Source: Trichomonas vaginalis G3 (taxonomy: Eukaryota; Parabasalia; Trichomonadida; Trichomonadidae). Taken from it: DNA of 64,000 bases. The stretch lies in assembly GCF_026262505.1 (NCBI RefSeq), contig NC_067208.1, forward strand, positions 930,001-994,000. Reading direction: 5' to 3'. The notes under the pieces were generated by a model, which saw only the letters and a program-made list of their open reading frames with translations, was not told where the DNA came from and did not search any database. Positions within the stretch are counted from its first letter, which is position 1; each line of letters starts with the position of its first letter. The translations under genes were made by a program, and so were the position numbers. Positions 39,001-47,694 of this stretch are shown here, piece after piece.

Positions 39001-39317
39001 TACTCACTAACGATTTAAATGAAGTTGCATTTCACTGCAGAATGAAAGGCGTGAAGCAAGATGTTATTGCTTTAACCGCTAATGAAATGTTTCCTGAAGC
39101 TATACAATGCTATTACAATGAAGATAAAGGTTTAATGGTTCCGCAAGGAAAATTTGACAAAGACTCTGAGTTCAGTGTCATGAAACTTTATAAAGCACTT
39201 TATGACGGTCAAGAGATTGGCTTTGACTTATGTAAGTCATGTCAACCTTGCTTTGAAGAGAAGTTTAACTTCTCAATAACGACTAAAACAAGCTTTATTC
39301 GTAAGTTGAAGTTCTGA
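36096..39317 (+). CDS. Element B: protein-primed family B DNA polymerase, 1073 aa
   Basis: Exonuclease motifs: FADFECS (about 387-393), FHNLSYDINFIL (about 437) and YCKQDVRIL (about 565-573). Polymerase motifs: DFDAVSLYPSA (motif A, about 654), ILNSIYGKT (motif B, about 812) and YSDTDSMHL (motif C, DTDS at 906-909). The N-terminal 370 residues include NCFVYACIQAG and a region like the inactive OTU-type domain seen in Maverick polymerases. The length is normal for the family. It would replicate the linear element from protein-capped ends. The frame is complete. Its stop overlaps the first unit of the GAGGTCA array. Confidence 0.9.
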   Translation: MRLLEKIKINSQQRWMVCYKLGGKYECSTLNLNNIGTLLHQLLKENFISEIEANAAGIVEMHYDFFLTNIKNLTEIKMYDLTEYEGLTMSDVKKGKPKKRPYRDESTLTERQKRLLNRLKQTGDKQDIDDFWNEILGEKKFYKKRSGQFWKYLCTLPINLERYQIFNELNKRTATLMTEDNCFVYACIQAGVNEETIDHMREVIRVRDFPQSKVQEISDSTGIAFNVTIGYFDNSKDNRIIHYIPKECETVRTIDLLLVEDHYMLNERLPMTTYFIRNYIEILKECGGMNIDKQMKIYTMGDGKYIVRMDRTTPLWDVMKTLWECKYFEPISYGELFTYTTDLYKQNLAPFKDLTYAPKYCVQLKKKAESKEVNKNKCKFIPEHVFFADFECSTDGFHKAFNICYDSEDGSVSESIWGQNCATEFLERLPDKSLIYFHNLSYDINFILRHMTEVKGTPIIKGSRTMQITGLYKGRAIIIKDSYSVINKKLKLFPAMFNLQTGPKEVFPYNYYSSTLLANDNRTGVISEACKFIQDADTFMKNIDSIKGCRIDENHFDLEKYSTFYCKQDVRILREGFVKFRNDILKEFDLNVYDYVSICSIANKLFENRVYFPNGNLYDLSNKPREFISRCIQGGRCMLSDNIKQKSEKKLIADFDAVSLYPSAIARLYTLEGIPKVLKDEMLSTEYLMRHLFDDDQKEPIGEKFMSGFFVLIKITEIGIHRHFPLIVCDPELNPELNVPRSSNTCCLMYVDHITLQDLIKYQGVKCEVLQGYYYDGNRDIRIRDEVKKLFELRLKYKKEGNPLQENIKFILNSIYGKTILSPIESKITIVDDKDAIRYAIRNYNHIVKFEGLDGSDKTIFKLTKSICRHFNFCPLGVNILSMSKRIMCEVFCTAEDLGMDIFYSDTDSMHLYNEDIPRLAEEFEKRYGRVLIGKNLGQFHSDFAEITPGKQSLAYKSIFCGKKTYIDLLTNDLNEVAFHCRMKGVKQDVIALTANEMFPEAIQCYYNEDKGLMVPQGKFDKDSEFSVMKLYKALYDGQEIGFDLCKSCQPCFEEKFNFSITTKTSFIRKLKF

Positions 39318-39408
39318 GGTCATTTATTTTTGTCAGCAATGAGGTCATGAATGAGGTCATGAATGAGGTCAACAATGAGGTCATTTATTTTTGTCAGCAA
39401 TGAGGTCA
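39316..39408. repeat. GAGGTCA iteron array
   Basis: Six GAGGTCA units start at 39316, 39341, 39353, 39365, 39377 and 39402, spaced 25-12-12-12-25, a mirror-symmetric layout. It lies between the convergent ends of polB and the minor capsid-like gene. It may be a protein-binding array, terminator or origin component. Confidence 0.8.
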
Positions 39409-39438
39409 TTCGTGATAAAAATAAAACTAGCGTAGATT

Positions 39439-40296
39439 TTACAATACTGCGATGGTAGAGTTTAAGAGTTGTGCTTCAATGTAGAGACAGTCCTTATGGT
39501 CTGGAGGTAAGAACACTGGGCAGTTATGGTCATGAGTGGAGAACATGTCTATCCAAAACTCACGATTGAAGCCAGTTAATTTATAGTATTTAGGGTTAGG
39601 AAGTGGTGTAGTTCTTGTATGACCAATGAACTCATTTTCAACTCCCTTACTTAAGTTTGAATATAATATAGCTTGCTTTCTATCCCAAATGCCAGGTGTT
39701 ACAATCTTTGAAAATTCATTTTTCCTCGGAAGCATTGCATCATAATTGAAAACATTCTTGAAATCATCACTTGGTTCAGAGATTTGAAATCTTATACGTA
39801 ATGGATTTTCTTTCTCTTTAGCTACTTCATTGAATGGTGAGAATACAACAAACTGACAGTCATGTGTTCCATCTTCATTTTCATTAAATTCATAATGAAA
39901 GGCTATAAGTTGTGGCTGACTACCTTCTTCTTTCAGTTGTGCAAGAAACTCACGTAAAGGCTGTAAAGTTTGTACTTCAATGTTGAACTTTTTCTCGAAC
40001 ATCTCATTAAATGAAATCATACATTGCAACAATGTTGTATCGTCTTTAAAGTATTTGTATATGTGAATGTTTTGGGCGCTTAAAGACTATTCGTCATTTT
40101 CTATCTCGACTTGAAGTATAAAGTCAACCTTTCTGAAAGCACGTGTTATATACATAGATGTTATGCCAATGTACTTCTCTTCATTTATGTTCACAATCCA
40201 GTCTGTTGGAAACTTAAACGTTACTCTGTTCCCCTTTATTTTGACGTCAGAGTTTTCACTACTGAACGCAACAGATAAAGGTATTTGTCTATACAT
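39439..40296 (-). pseudogene. Element B: second minor capsid-like gene, broken
   Basis: Minus-strand coding-like sequence beginning MYRQIPLSVAFSSENS with FKFPTDWIVNINEEKYIGI, the same type of aromatic start as the proteins at 22632-23513, 58052-58900 and 63116-63976. The C-terminal part is beta-rich and ends in a hydrophobic strand (CLYIEAQLLNSTIAVL). Probably a virion structural gene. Fossil with about one break. Confidence 0.45.
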
Positions 40297-40320
40297 TTAG
40301 TTCCGATAAAAATAAACCAT

Positions 40321-40593
40321 TTACTCTTTCTTTGCTTCAGCTTCTTTAGCTTTTTGTTCTTCCTTTGCTTTTGCTTCTTCTCTAGCTTTCTTTGCCAGCA
40401 AACGTGGGTTCTTTTGTCTTCCAGCAGCTAATGCAGCTAGTTGTTTTTCACTAAGTTTTCTCTTTGGTCTCTCTGGCTTTTGTTCTTGTTTTTGTTCCTT
40501 CAGTTCGGATAAAATTTGCTCATGAATTTCTTTCTTCAATGTTTCAACATCTATGACCCCTTGGGTCTTGTCCATATGACTTGTCTGAGTCAT
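40321..40593 (-). CDS. Element B: basic Ala/Lys/Glu-rich protein, 90 aa
   Basis: The start is at the ATG complementary to 40591-40593 (MTQTSHMDKTQG), which has the leader TTTTTATCTGCAGTCAA. The middle reads KRKLSEKQLAALAAGRQKN, a compact basic helix, and the C-terminus is a long Lys/Ala/Glu helix. It could be a DNA-condensing or core protein. It is divergent from the 40639 gene, 45 bases apart. Confidence 0.5.
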   Translation of the reverse strand: MTQTSHMDKTQGVIDVETLKKEIHEQILSELKEQKQEQKPERPKRKLSEKQLAALAAGRQKNPRLLAKKAREEAKAKEEQKAKEAEAKKE

Positions 40594-40638
40594 TTGACTG
40601 CAGATAAAAAACAAAATTAAAACTTTAACCGATGTAAA

Positions 40639-41057
40639 ATGAGCTTGTCAAAATCAGAGCGAGAGTCTATTATATTAAATGACGCAAGAGGAATACAACA
40701 TCCTTTCTATTACGTAAGTCAGAGTAAAGATGGTAAAATATACGTAAGAAAAAGAAAGGTTCCATTAGCGAATGCAGAAAGCGACAACATTAAGGTGTAT
40801 GGTAAGGGTGAAGTCCACGAAGCCCATATAAAACCTTCTGTTCAAACTGAGCCACCAAAAGAACCAGAAGAAAAGAAGCCAGATGTACTTTCAATAACGA
40901 ACCAAGAGCTTATTGCAAAGTTCGTGAATTTCATTGAAAAGCAAACCGAGTCAAAGAACCTGACCCACCAGTGAAAGAAGTTGAGACAAAAGAGAATGTA
41001 CAGTTCATTGAAAATCAAGAAACAACTTTCCACCACGAATGCCAAGAAGAAGAGTGA
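40639..41057 (+). pseudogene. Element B: KDGKI-motif small protein, broken
   Basis: Motif FYYVSQSKDGKIYVRKRKVPL, shared in pattern with 43189-43425 (KDGRVQFRKIKQPL) and with element C 61769-62182 (NGTASISKKKQTL). A Pro/Glu/Lys-rich C-terminal part follows. It lies just before the capsid gene. Fossil with about one break. Confidence 0.45.
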
Positions 41058-41098
41058 GAATAATGAAGTAAATAGATATTTTTATCCGAAGTAAATAC

Positions 41099-42670
41099 AT
41101 GCAGAACGAACAGCTAAACGAATTTACTCCAGCAGAGCATATTCATCAGATTCGCTCATATTTCGATATCATAGACAATGCAGTTCAAATTGGTGACACT
41201 AATAGAAAATATTCTGACGCAAAGATTCCATCACAACCTGGAACTGCTAAAGATAACACATGGGTAACATTCAATCTCTCACCTCCTGGTGAAAATATGT
41301 TGGACCTTTACAATACATTCATTACGTATAAAATGGAAGGTCAATTTATTGTAGATAAAGAAATTGGTTCAGGTTCCAATAAAACAAACCAACCAGGATT
41401 TGGATTGGTTTCGATGACGCTTCTATGCAGTTGCTGGATATCAAATCCTTGCAAATGGTCGTATCGTATATTCTCAAGACAACGCAAGAGAAGAAGCATA
41501 TATAACTTCAAACTCACAAACTACCGAACAAATAAAGAAAGTAGATGTTTTCTCAAAGACTCGACATGAAGATGTATGGAGTCATTCGGGAACATGCAGA
41601 ACAGGACAAATTGTTAGTGGTCCAATTACAGCAGGAAAATCATTTGATTTTAAGCTTCGTTTAAGAATTCCTGTTAGAAGATTCCTTCCATTAGAAGCTA
41701 TTCGATTTATTCCAGCTTTTGCAGGAAACATTCAGCTTAAAGTAAAGTTCAGTAGCGACGCCTTACAATGCACATCTATATCTGTAAATGATATCATTGC
41801 TTTCAATCCAACTCTTAAAGTTGCATTTGCTTCAGATTCAAATCCACCGACAAATAAATTTGTTCCATGGAATGAACCATTCACTATGATAACGAAGGCA
41901 GTAGAAGCTAGTGGAACAGTTACTATTACAACTGTAACCAGCAACTATTTCGAACAAAGATGGATTTTAATGAATGTTTCATTCATCCAAAGTCATTCTC
42001 TTTAGACCCTAACATTTATACAGAACTTGTAGAACATTATACAAACGAGGCTTTATGTTTTCCTGTTAAAGTTATGGATTGGATTCCTATGGACGGTTCA
42101 TTCTCAAAGAATACAGATAGTTCAAGTGCAACATTTACAGCAGCTTATACGCCTATTAATGTTAAAAGTATTTGGGCACTATTTAGAAAGAAAGACAACT
42201 ATTATGTTAATTTTGAGAACCCTAAGTTTAAATATCTTCAGCTTTCCATGGGAGCTTATGGAAATATGCCTGCAGAACCTGAAAAATCATATGGACCTGT
42301 ATTTTATGAAATGGTTGCGAACGCTTGCAATACAAACAATGATATGATAGGATTTAATGAAGATGTTATGAGGTCATTGGTGGATGATGGTAGTGTGGAA
42401 CATAAATGGGATAGCTATGACAACACACATTTCTTATGTGGTTTTCCAACAGAAGTGGACTTTTGCTTCCAGCAAGGTCAAACATCTACTGCTCCAATAA
42501 CATACAAATTGTCTGTTAAAGGACCTATTGAACTAGCAACTGAAAATGTACCAAAGCCACTTATTGGATTTATGAGGGATTGTTGCTTTGCCATTCAGGT
42601 GCGTGCTAATGGAATCCCAATAATAAGATTAGATGACTATAACTTAGCTACGGACGACGGTGAGGAATAA
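41099..42670 (+). pseudogene. Element B: major capsid protein, double jelly-roll type, broken
   Basis: The start follows TTTTTATCCGAAGTAAATAC. The N-terminal part has IRSYFDIIDNAVQIGDTNR and TWVTFNLSPPGENMLDLYNT, and the central and C-terminal parts are beta-rich with QVRANGIPIIRLDDYNL at the end. The total coding length (about 520 codons) fits the Polinton hexon-like protein. Sequence similarity to the A capsid protein is low by eye, so the two elements belong to different lineages. Fossil with about two breaks. Confidence 0.55.
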
Positions 42671-42700
42671 AGGATGAACGTTTATTTTTAAAGCTTATAA

Positions 42701-43141
42701 ATGAGTTCTTCATCAAGCTCTCGTGAACCTTCACCATCTATGAAACAAACTTTACCAAACGATTATGGAGCACCTATTGAATATTTCTTACGAGCTGCAC
42801 AATGGCAAAGAGCAGTCTCACCAAGGTTAGGTGTTCCACCAGCTCCTGTCAAAAATAGCATTTGGTCAAGTCCTTATATAAGATATGGTCTCCCACTAGG
42901 TTTGCTAGCTACAGCAGGAGCAGTTATGATGTTGAAAAGAAATAAAGCAAATGTTGTAAATAATACTGAAGTAGCTGAAGTTAAACAAACTCCAACACCT
43001 TCACAAGCAAAACCTTCAATGACTCCTGAACCTATGGAAGTACAAACTCCTGTTCAAAAGTCAACTCCTAAACCGACTCCAACATTTAAACCAGAACCTA
43101 CTCCTCAAATAAATCGTAAAACTCCTGCGTTTCCTTACTGA
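42701..43141 (+). CDS. Element B: single-span membrane protein with Pro-rich tail, 146 aa
   Basis: A Ser/Pro-rich N-terminus, then a hydrophobic span near residues 60-80 (YGLPLGLLATAGAVMMLKR), then a long Pro/Thr/Lys-rich tail (TPKPTPTFKPEPTPQ). It follows the capsid gene by 30 bases. The layout fits an internal-membrane or entry protein of the virion. Whole. Confidence 0.5.
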   Translation: MSSSSSSREPSPSMKQTLPNDYGAPIEYFLRAAQWQRAVSPRLGVPPAPVKNSIWSSPYIRYGLPLGLLATAGAVMMLKRNKANVVNNTEVAEVKQTPTPSQAKPSMTPEPMEVQTPVQKSTPKPTPTFKPEPTPQINRKTPAFPY

Positions 43142-43188
43142 AAAATAACGTTATTTTTATTTAATATTAAAATTTTTATTTGATTGAA

Positions 43189-43425
43189 ATGACAAATAAA
43201 GTCACTGAAGCAATGAAACAAAAGTTCTTGGTAGAATACATTAAATCAGGAACTATTCCAGAAGGTTTTTACATTCATACTATGAAGGATGGTAGAGTTC
43301 AGTTTAGAAAGATAAAGCAACCATTAGATAAAGAAGGAATTTTGAGAAAGATTAAACTTCATGAGGACAACATTGCTAAACTTTGGAAGAAGTTAGAAGA
43401 GTTGGAGAAAGGAAGAGAGTTATAA
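43189..43425 (+). CDS. Element B: KDGRV-motif small basic protein, 78 aa
   Basis: The start is at the ATG at 43189, after AAATTTTTATTTGATTGAA. The motif FYIHTMKDGRVQFRKIKQPL is followed by a coiled-coil-like end (LHEDNIAKLWKKLEELEK). Same pattern as proteins in A (13000-13368), B (40639) and C (61769). Probably a small nucleic-acid- or protein-binding factor. Confidence 0.45.
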   Translation: MTNKVTEAMKQKFLVEYIKSGTIPEGFYIHTMKDGRVQFRKIKQPLDKEGILRKIKLHEDNIAKLWKKLEELEKGREL

Positions 43426-44140
43426 AGCAATGAGAACGTTTATGTTATGAGAAATTTTTAACGTTAGTTTTATTTTTACTGAAAATTTTTATTTGGATGT
43501 AATGACGAAAACTATTGAGATAACAAACTACAACGGTCATGAGTTCAAGAACTTGTTCTTCGTTCCGCGTGAGAATACATTCTATCAGATACGAGGGAGA
43601 AAGGGTAAAGTTAGTTTAAGCATTTATGATAGTAAACATAATGGAAAGTTTATACAAGCAATAGATACAAACGGTAAACGTGTTTCATTACATTTGTCAA
43701 AACTTATAAACATTAATTATGACAGCGACTTTGACTCAGACGATTGGAGCGACAGTAGTGAGTCAGAAGATTATGAGCTGTTATGTGAAGCACAGCAATG
43801 GGAGGAGTTGCAATACTTTTGTAAGTGAGAACATTAGTGGGAACGTTAGTGTGTACGTTAGTGAGAACGTTAGTGAGAACGTTTATTTTTTCATGCACAT
43901 GCATTGTGTCGCGGGGAGTTGCCATGGGTAATGACCTGCGCACAATATATAACGTACAGAGAGGTGAGATGAGGTGGTTTATGTGATAAATACTTTACGT
44001 GGCAGAAATAGTTTAAGGTTATTAGAAATATTGCATCTGTGATGTAAAATATACGTTAGTGGTTTTGTAAAGTGTCAGATTGACATATCTTCGGTAAGAT
44101 GGCGCGCAGTGCCACAGTACTGAAGATAGTCATACTAACT
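43410..44140. repeat. Right terminal inverted repeat of element B
   Basis: Complement of 21172-21903 with few differences, ending CATACTAACT. It contains the second copy of the 108-aa gene and of the 12-bp tandem array. The outer 260 bases hold no gene. Confidence 0.9.
43502..43828 (+). CDS. Element B: small protein in the right terminal repeat, 108 aa
   Basis: Identical in protein sequence to the copy at 21484-21810, because the gene lies wholly inside the terminal repeat. Basic beta-rich first half, very acidic tail. It points outward toward the right end, as the left copy points toward the left end. Unknown function. Confidence 0.6.
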   Translation: MTKTIEITNYNGHEFKNLFFVPRENTFYQIRGRKGKVSLSIYDSKHNGKFIQAIDTNGKRVSLHLSKLININYDSDFDSDDWSDSSESEDYELLCEAQQWEELQYFCK

Positions 44141-44145
44141 GAAGT
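44141..44145. repeat. Target-site duplication of element B, right
   Basis: GAAGT, matching 21167-21171. Confidence 0.8.
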
Positions 44146-44333
44146 TAGAAAAATGCGCGAAAAACAATTAGAACATGAACGTGAGTTATGTTATGGTTAT
44201 AGAGATTCTCCATTCTAAAAAACAAAATTTAAAGAGAGAATTTAGAGAATATGAACTCGCTAAGATAGCATTAGAAGCTGCAGAAAAGAAGTTAAAAGCT
44301 TGGGGTCGTTTTGTACAAAAATATTGTGAGTAA
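44146..44333 (+). pseudogene. Element A: KilA-N gene, 3' remainder after the B insertion
   Basis: Lys/Glu-rich helical coding-like sequence (REYELAKIALEAAEKKLKAW near the end) that resembles the helical C-terminal part of KilA-N proteins. It continues the locus at 20709-21171 on the other side of element B. Fossil. Confidence 0.55.
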
Positions 44334-44360
44334 ATGAACCATTTATTTTTGTCATAAAGA

Positions 44361-44383
44361 CGCAACGTGGCGGGGCATAGCCC
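44361..44383. repeat. GC-rich double hairpin in A (inverted copy of 34769-34790)
   Basis: CGC-AACGTG-GCG followed by GGGC-ATA-GCCC, within a roughly 40-base block shared with B. Confidence 0.7.
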
Positions 44384-44413
44384 ATGACCCAAAAATATAT
44401 TTTATCGTTAAGT

Positions 44414-44441
44414 GACTCAAAGAGTCCGGAGACAAAGTCTC
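44414..44441. repeat. GC-rich double hairpin in A
   Basis: GACTC-AAA-GAGTC followed by GAGAC-AAA-GTCTC. The first hairpin recurs at 52038-52052. Confidence 0.75.
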
Positions 44442-44444
44442 ATG

Positions 44445-44576
44445 TTTTCAGGTTATTCAATAATTAATTATTTTTGAAGAACTGAAGGTGTCACTACGTC
44501 ACCATGTGTCACCAGGTTAATTAACTTCTCTGAAAAAATGAGACAACATGACATTTTGACAACAGTCCTGGAAATA
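44445..44576. repeat. R1 module, copy A-right
   Basis: Same module and orientation as 20520-20650: GAAGAACTGAAGGTGTCACT, CCAGGTTAATTAACTTCTC, ACAACATGACATTTTGACAA. It lies 60 bases before the primase-helicase start, as the left copy lies 60 bases before the KilA-N start. Confidence 0.8.
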
Positions 44577-44591
44577 TGATGCAGTCCAAAA

Positions 44592-44637
44592 ATAAAGTTA
44601 GTTTTAAAATTATTTTTATTTTTTTATTCCTATATAA
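44592..44637 (+). promoter_or_regulatory. T-rich leader with TATATAA before primase-helicase
   Basis: AAATAAAGTTAGTTTTAAAA, then TTTTTATTTTTTTATTCC, then TATATAA directly before the ATG. The first part is shared with the KilA-N leader at 20654-20708 and the 314-aa gene leader at 31150-31208. Confidence 0.55.
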
Positions 44638-46949
44638 ATGACAGCAACAAACAACAACAGCAACTATATCGTTTCTGATGAAAAAGTTATTGATTCATTA
44701 GCTGAGGAATTAGTTGTGGCAGAAACTAAAACCCTCAACGAAAGAATTGGTGAAAACAAGATTGATTTACATAACTATCTCAAACACGATGGAGGAAGAG
44801 GAAGGAAAACTGGTATGGCTTTATTAGTAAATAAAATTTCAAATTTAACGATTATAGATATTGATATCAATAAATCGTACAATGATGAACTTAAAGAAAC
44901 GGTTAGAAAAGACATTTTATCAAAACTTTCGGATAAAGATGTTATCGTTAAAACCGCTTCAGGAGGTCTTCACATTTATTGCAACACTAATTTCTTCTAT
45001 GCAGTTTCGAACAGAATGATTAAATGTTATTCCTGCAATGATTATGATATTGATATCATGACTTCTATTGATGATTCAAAGCGTTCTTTAGTAGTTATGG
45101 CTGATTCAAGAGTTCGCAAGAATGCAACAGAACCAATCAATACATACTCATTCATTCGTGGAAGTTATGACTCGACCATAACCAGAACAGTAAACGATAT
45201 ATTAAATGATTTGAATATTAAGGTAAGAGTTGAACAGAAGAACGAAGAAATAAAGACTATCATGAATGAAAACAAAGATGTAAACATTGACGATAAACTT
45301 GCCCAGAGCATAGTCGATGGTATTAGTGATTTTGAAGTACATAATGACGGTGGAAACATGAATTTAGAAAAAGAAGTTACATTATTCACACTGTTTCAAG
45401 CAATTAATTCGTTACCGGATCATTTGATTAATGAAGCATACGATAACGTTTATAACTTCTGCAGCTTAACAGAAAATGCAAAAAGTAATTTTGAAAAAGC
45501 ACGTAGTAGATATGCACATTTAATGACTTCTCCATTTGTTTTAGTGAAGATTCTAAAACTATATCAAAAAGAATATTATGATGAATATGTTTTACCTTTA
45601 TTACGTAAGCCAAAAATAACATTTGATATAAAACTTGATGACTCGTTTTTGATAACAGATATTAGACGCAAGGCTGAAAATCATCAGTATAAAAACAGTT
45701 CTGAAGTAATTGAGGATTTATCACGTGTAATCCGTTTTGTAGATTGTGGAAACAAATACTTCATTCAGAAAGATTACAACATACACGACAAAATGAATCA
45801 AATATCATTCGTTCTTCAATCAAACATGAAAGAGTCACTCAAAATGATTAAATTATTTAAAGAAGAAGGTAAAACAATAACAGCATGGGATGTACTACTA
45901 AATCAATTATCCTCATTAACCGTTAAGGGTGTTTGCTTTAAATCTGATTCTCCAGATGTTTTCTCAACGTTTCAGGTTATAAATACAACGTTCTCGAAAA
46001 GCCTGATTACTCAAAAATTGAGATGTTTATGGATTTCATTAAAGAAGCCATTTGTGATAATAACGATGAAGTGTATAAATACCTTCTCGGCTGGATTGCA
46101 TCAATGATTCAACATCCTGGAATCAAGAATGAAACAGCAATTATTTTGAAAGGACTTCAGGGAACAGGTAAAAACAGATTTACAGACATTATTTCTGAAC
46201 TTCTCGCTGGTTATTCATGTAAAAACATTACCGAAATAGGTGAGCTAACGGGTAATTTCAACTCAGTAGTTGAGAATAAAATGTTTCTTGTACTTAATGA
46301 ACTCAAGAATGTTGGTGAAGACAGACTCGCAAACTTCAACGCTTTGAAATCAATTATAACGGATAATGAGATAAGAATTAATGAAAAGAATCAACCCAGA
46401 AGAACTGCTCAGAATGTTGCAAACTTCATTTTCGTAACTAATATCGTTTACCCTGTCAAAATTGAAGTTGGAGACAGAAGATACGTAGTTTTAAGAGTTA
46501 ATGGTAAATTTAAGGGTCAATTTGATTATTTCAAGAATTTAATGAATTCATGCACAAAGGAATTTTATGATAATTTACTGACGTATTTTATGCAATATGA
46601 CCTTTCATCATTTAATGTACGAATCATACCGATGACTGAAGCCAAACAAGATTTAATCGAGTTATCAACAAATCCTTTAGATGTATGGATAAATACACAT
46701 TATGATGAATTGTGTGCAGGTATGACGTGTAAAAATGCTCTATTCTGCAAACCATCAGACATGAAAGACAAGAATTTCCAAATGAGCATTAAGGATAAAT
46801 GTGATAGGAAACAGAGAAGAATAGATGGTAAACAAACATGGTGTTATGTTTTGAAAGAAGAAATGAAAGGATTATATAAACAGGTTGAACCAAACGATAA
46901 TGAGGATTCATTTACTGACGATGAAATACCTGTAAATGAAGCTTTATAA
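44638..46949 (+). pseudogene. Element A: D5-like primase-helicase, broken
   Basis: The N-terminal part looks like a primase-polymerase domain (LTIIDIDINKSYNDELK, then KTASGGLHIYC). The C-terminal part is an SF3 helicase: YLLGWIASMIQHP, Walker A LKGLQGTGKN, MFLVLNELKN as Walker B, and FIFVTN as motif C. It would unwind and prime the element DNA. It is transcribed from a T-rich TATATAA leader after the R1 module. Fossil with about one break. Confidence 0.75.
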
Positions 46950-46980
46950 AGTATGATTTGAATTTATTTTTGCATTAATC

Positions 46981-47327
46981 CCGCTGTGTTGTCAAAATGT
47001 CATGTTGTCACACTTTTTAAAAGAAGTTAAATAACCTGGTGACATGGTGACATAGTGACACCTTCAGTTATTCAAAAATAATTCATAAATGCCTTCCTCC
47101 TTTCGTCCCGCTGTGTTGTCAAAATGTCATGTTGTCACACTTTTTAAAAGAAGTTAAATAACCTGGTGACATGGTGACATAGTGACACCTTCAGTTATTC
47201 AAAAATAATTCATAAATGCCTTCCTCCTTTCGTCCCGCTGTGTTGTCAAAATGTCATGTTGTCACACTTTTTAAAAGAAGTTAAATAACCTGGTGACATG
47301 GTGACATAGTGACACCTTCAGTTATTC
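46981..47327. repeat. Tandem array of inverted R1 modules, period 127 bp
   Basis: Copies start at 46981, 47108 and 47235 with CCGCTGTGTTGTCAAAATGT. The first two span a full 127 bases and the third stops after about 93. The unit contains GGTGACATGGTGACATAGTGACACC. The copies are nearly identical, so the array is young. The whole gap between the primase-helicase and 47354 is this array. Confidence 0.9.
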
Positions 47328-47353
47328 GAGACGTTGTCGAAGAGGAATAAAAA

Positions 47354-47674
47354 TTAAATTTGGATTGAGTTTAAAAATTCATCTTTATTAAATTCATCTC
47401 TTCCAATCAATTTATTTATTCTATTAAATTCTTTTATTTTTGCTTCACTCAGTTTAAGGATTGAACGGTAAGTTTCTAATTTTTCGATTATTTCTTTCCT
47501 CTCTTCATCGTTTTCAGTTCCATTAGTTTTATGGGCATCAGCCCCATCGCATTGCGGCTTCTTTTTGTAATAGCATATTTTTGATTTAATTCTGTTTAGT
47601 TTCTTTTTATATTCATCGTCTGGACTCTGAATCTTAATTGAATCAGGACTCTTGGATGCTTTGTTGTCACTCAT
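47354..47674 (-). CDS. Element A: small helical protein, 106 aa
   Basis: Begins MSDNKASKSPDSIKIQSPDD. A basic segment (LNRIKSKICYYKKKPQ) is followed by the peptide CDGADAHKTNG, encoded by an in-frame double hairpin, and then a long helical C-terminus. It lies 20 bases after the integrase end on the same strand. Function unknown. Confidence 0.45.
   Translation of the reverse strand: MSDNKASKSPDSIKIQSPDDEYKKKLNRIKSKICYYKKKPQCDGADAHKTNGTENDEERKEIIEKLETYRSILKLSEAKIKEFNRINKLIGRDEFNKDEFLNSIQI
47533..47556. repeat. GC-rich double hairpin inside an A gene
   Basis: GGGC-ATCA-GCCC followed by CGC-ATT-GCG, in frame in the 106-aa gene. Same layout as 22496-22519. Confidence 0.7.
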
Positions 47675-47694
47675 TTCTTACGAATTAAAAAAAA

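Larger units (their letters stand above)
21172..44140. mobile_element. Maverick/Polinton element B, nested in A
   Basis: A 22.97-kb virus-like element with about 0.73-kb inverted repeats beginning AGTTAGTATG and a 5-bp target duplication. Parts: a small gene inside each terminal repeat, hydrophobic minor protein, minor capsid-like protein, packaging ATPase, penton, fibre, RVE integrase, KilA-N relics, unknown 314-aa protein, tRNA-like sequence, GIY-YIG gene, polB-upstream gene, DNA polymerase B, second minor capsid-like gene, major capsid protein, and membrane and small proteins. The polymerase, integrase, ATPase and penton look whole, while about seven genes are broken. The terminal repeats differ at only a few sites, so the insertion is young, and younger than A. 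Confidence 0.92.

Noticed and set aside
39316-39408. CRISPR or minisatellite reading of the GAGGTCA array
   Set aside because: The repeat is only 7 bases long and the spacing is fixed; iterons are the simpler description.
46981-47327. Possible CRISPR-like array
   Set aside because: The units are contiguous 127-bp tandem copies without unique spacers, in a eukaryotic element.
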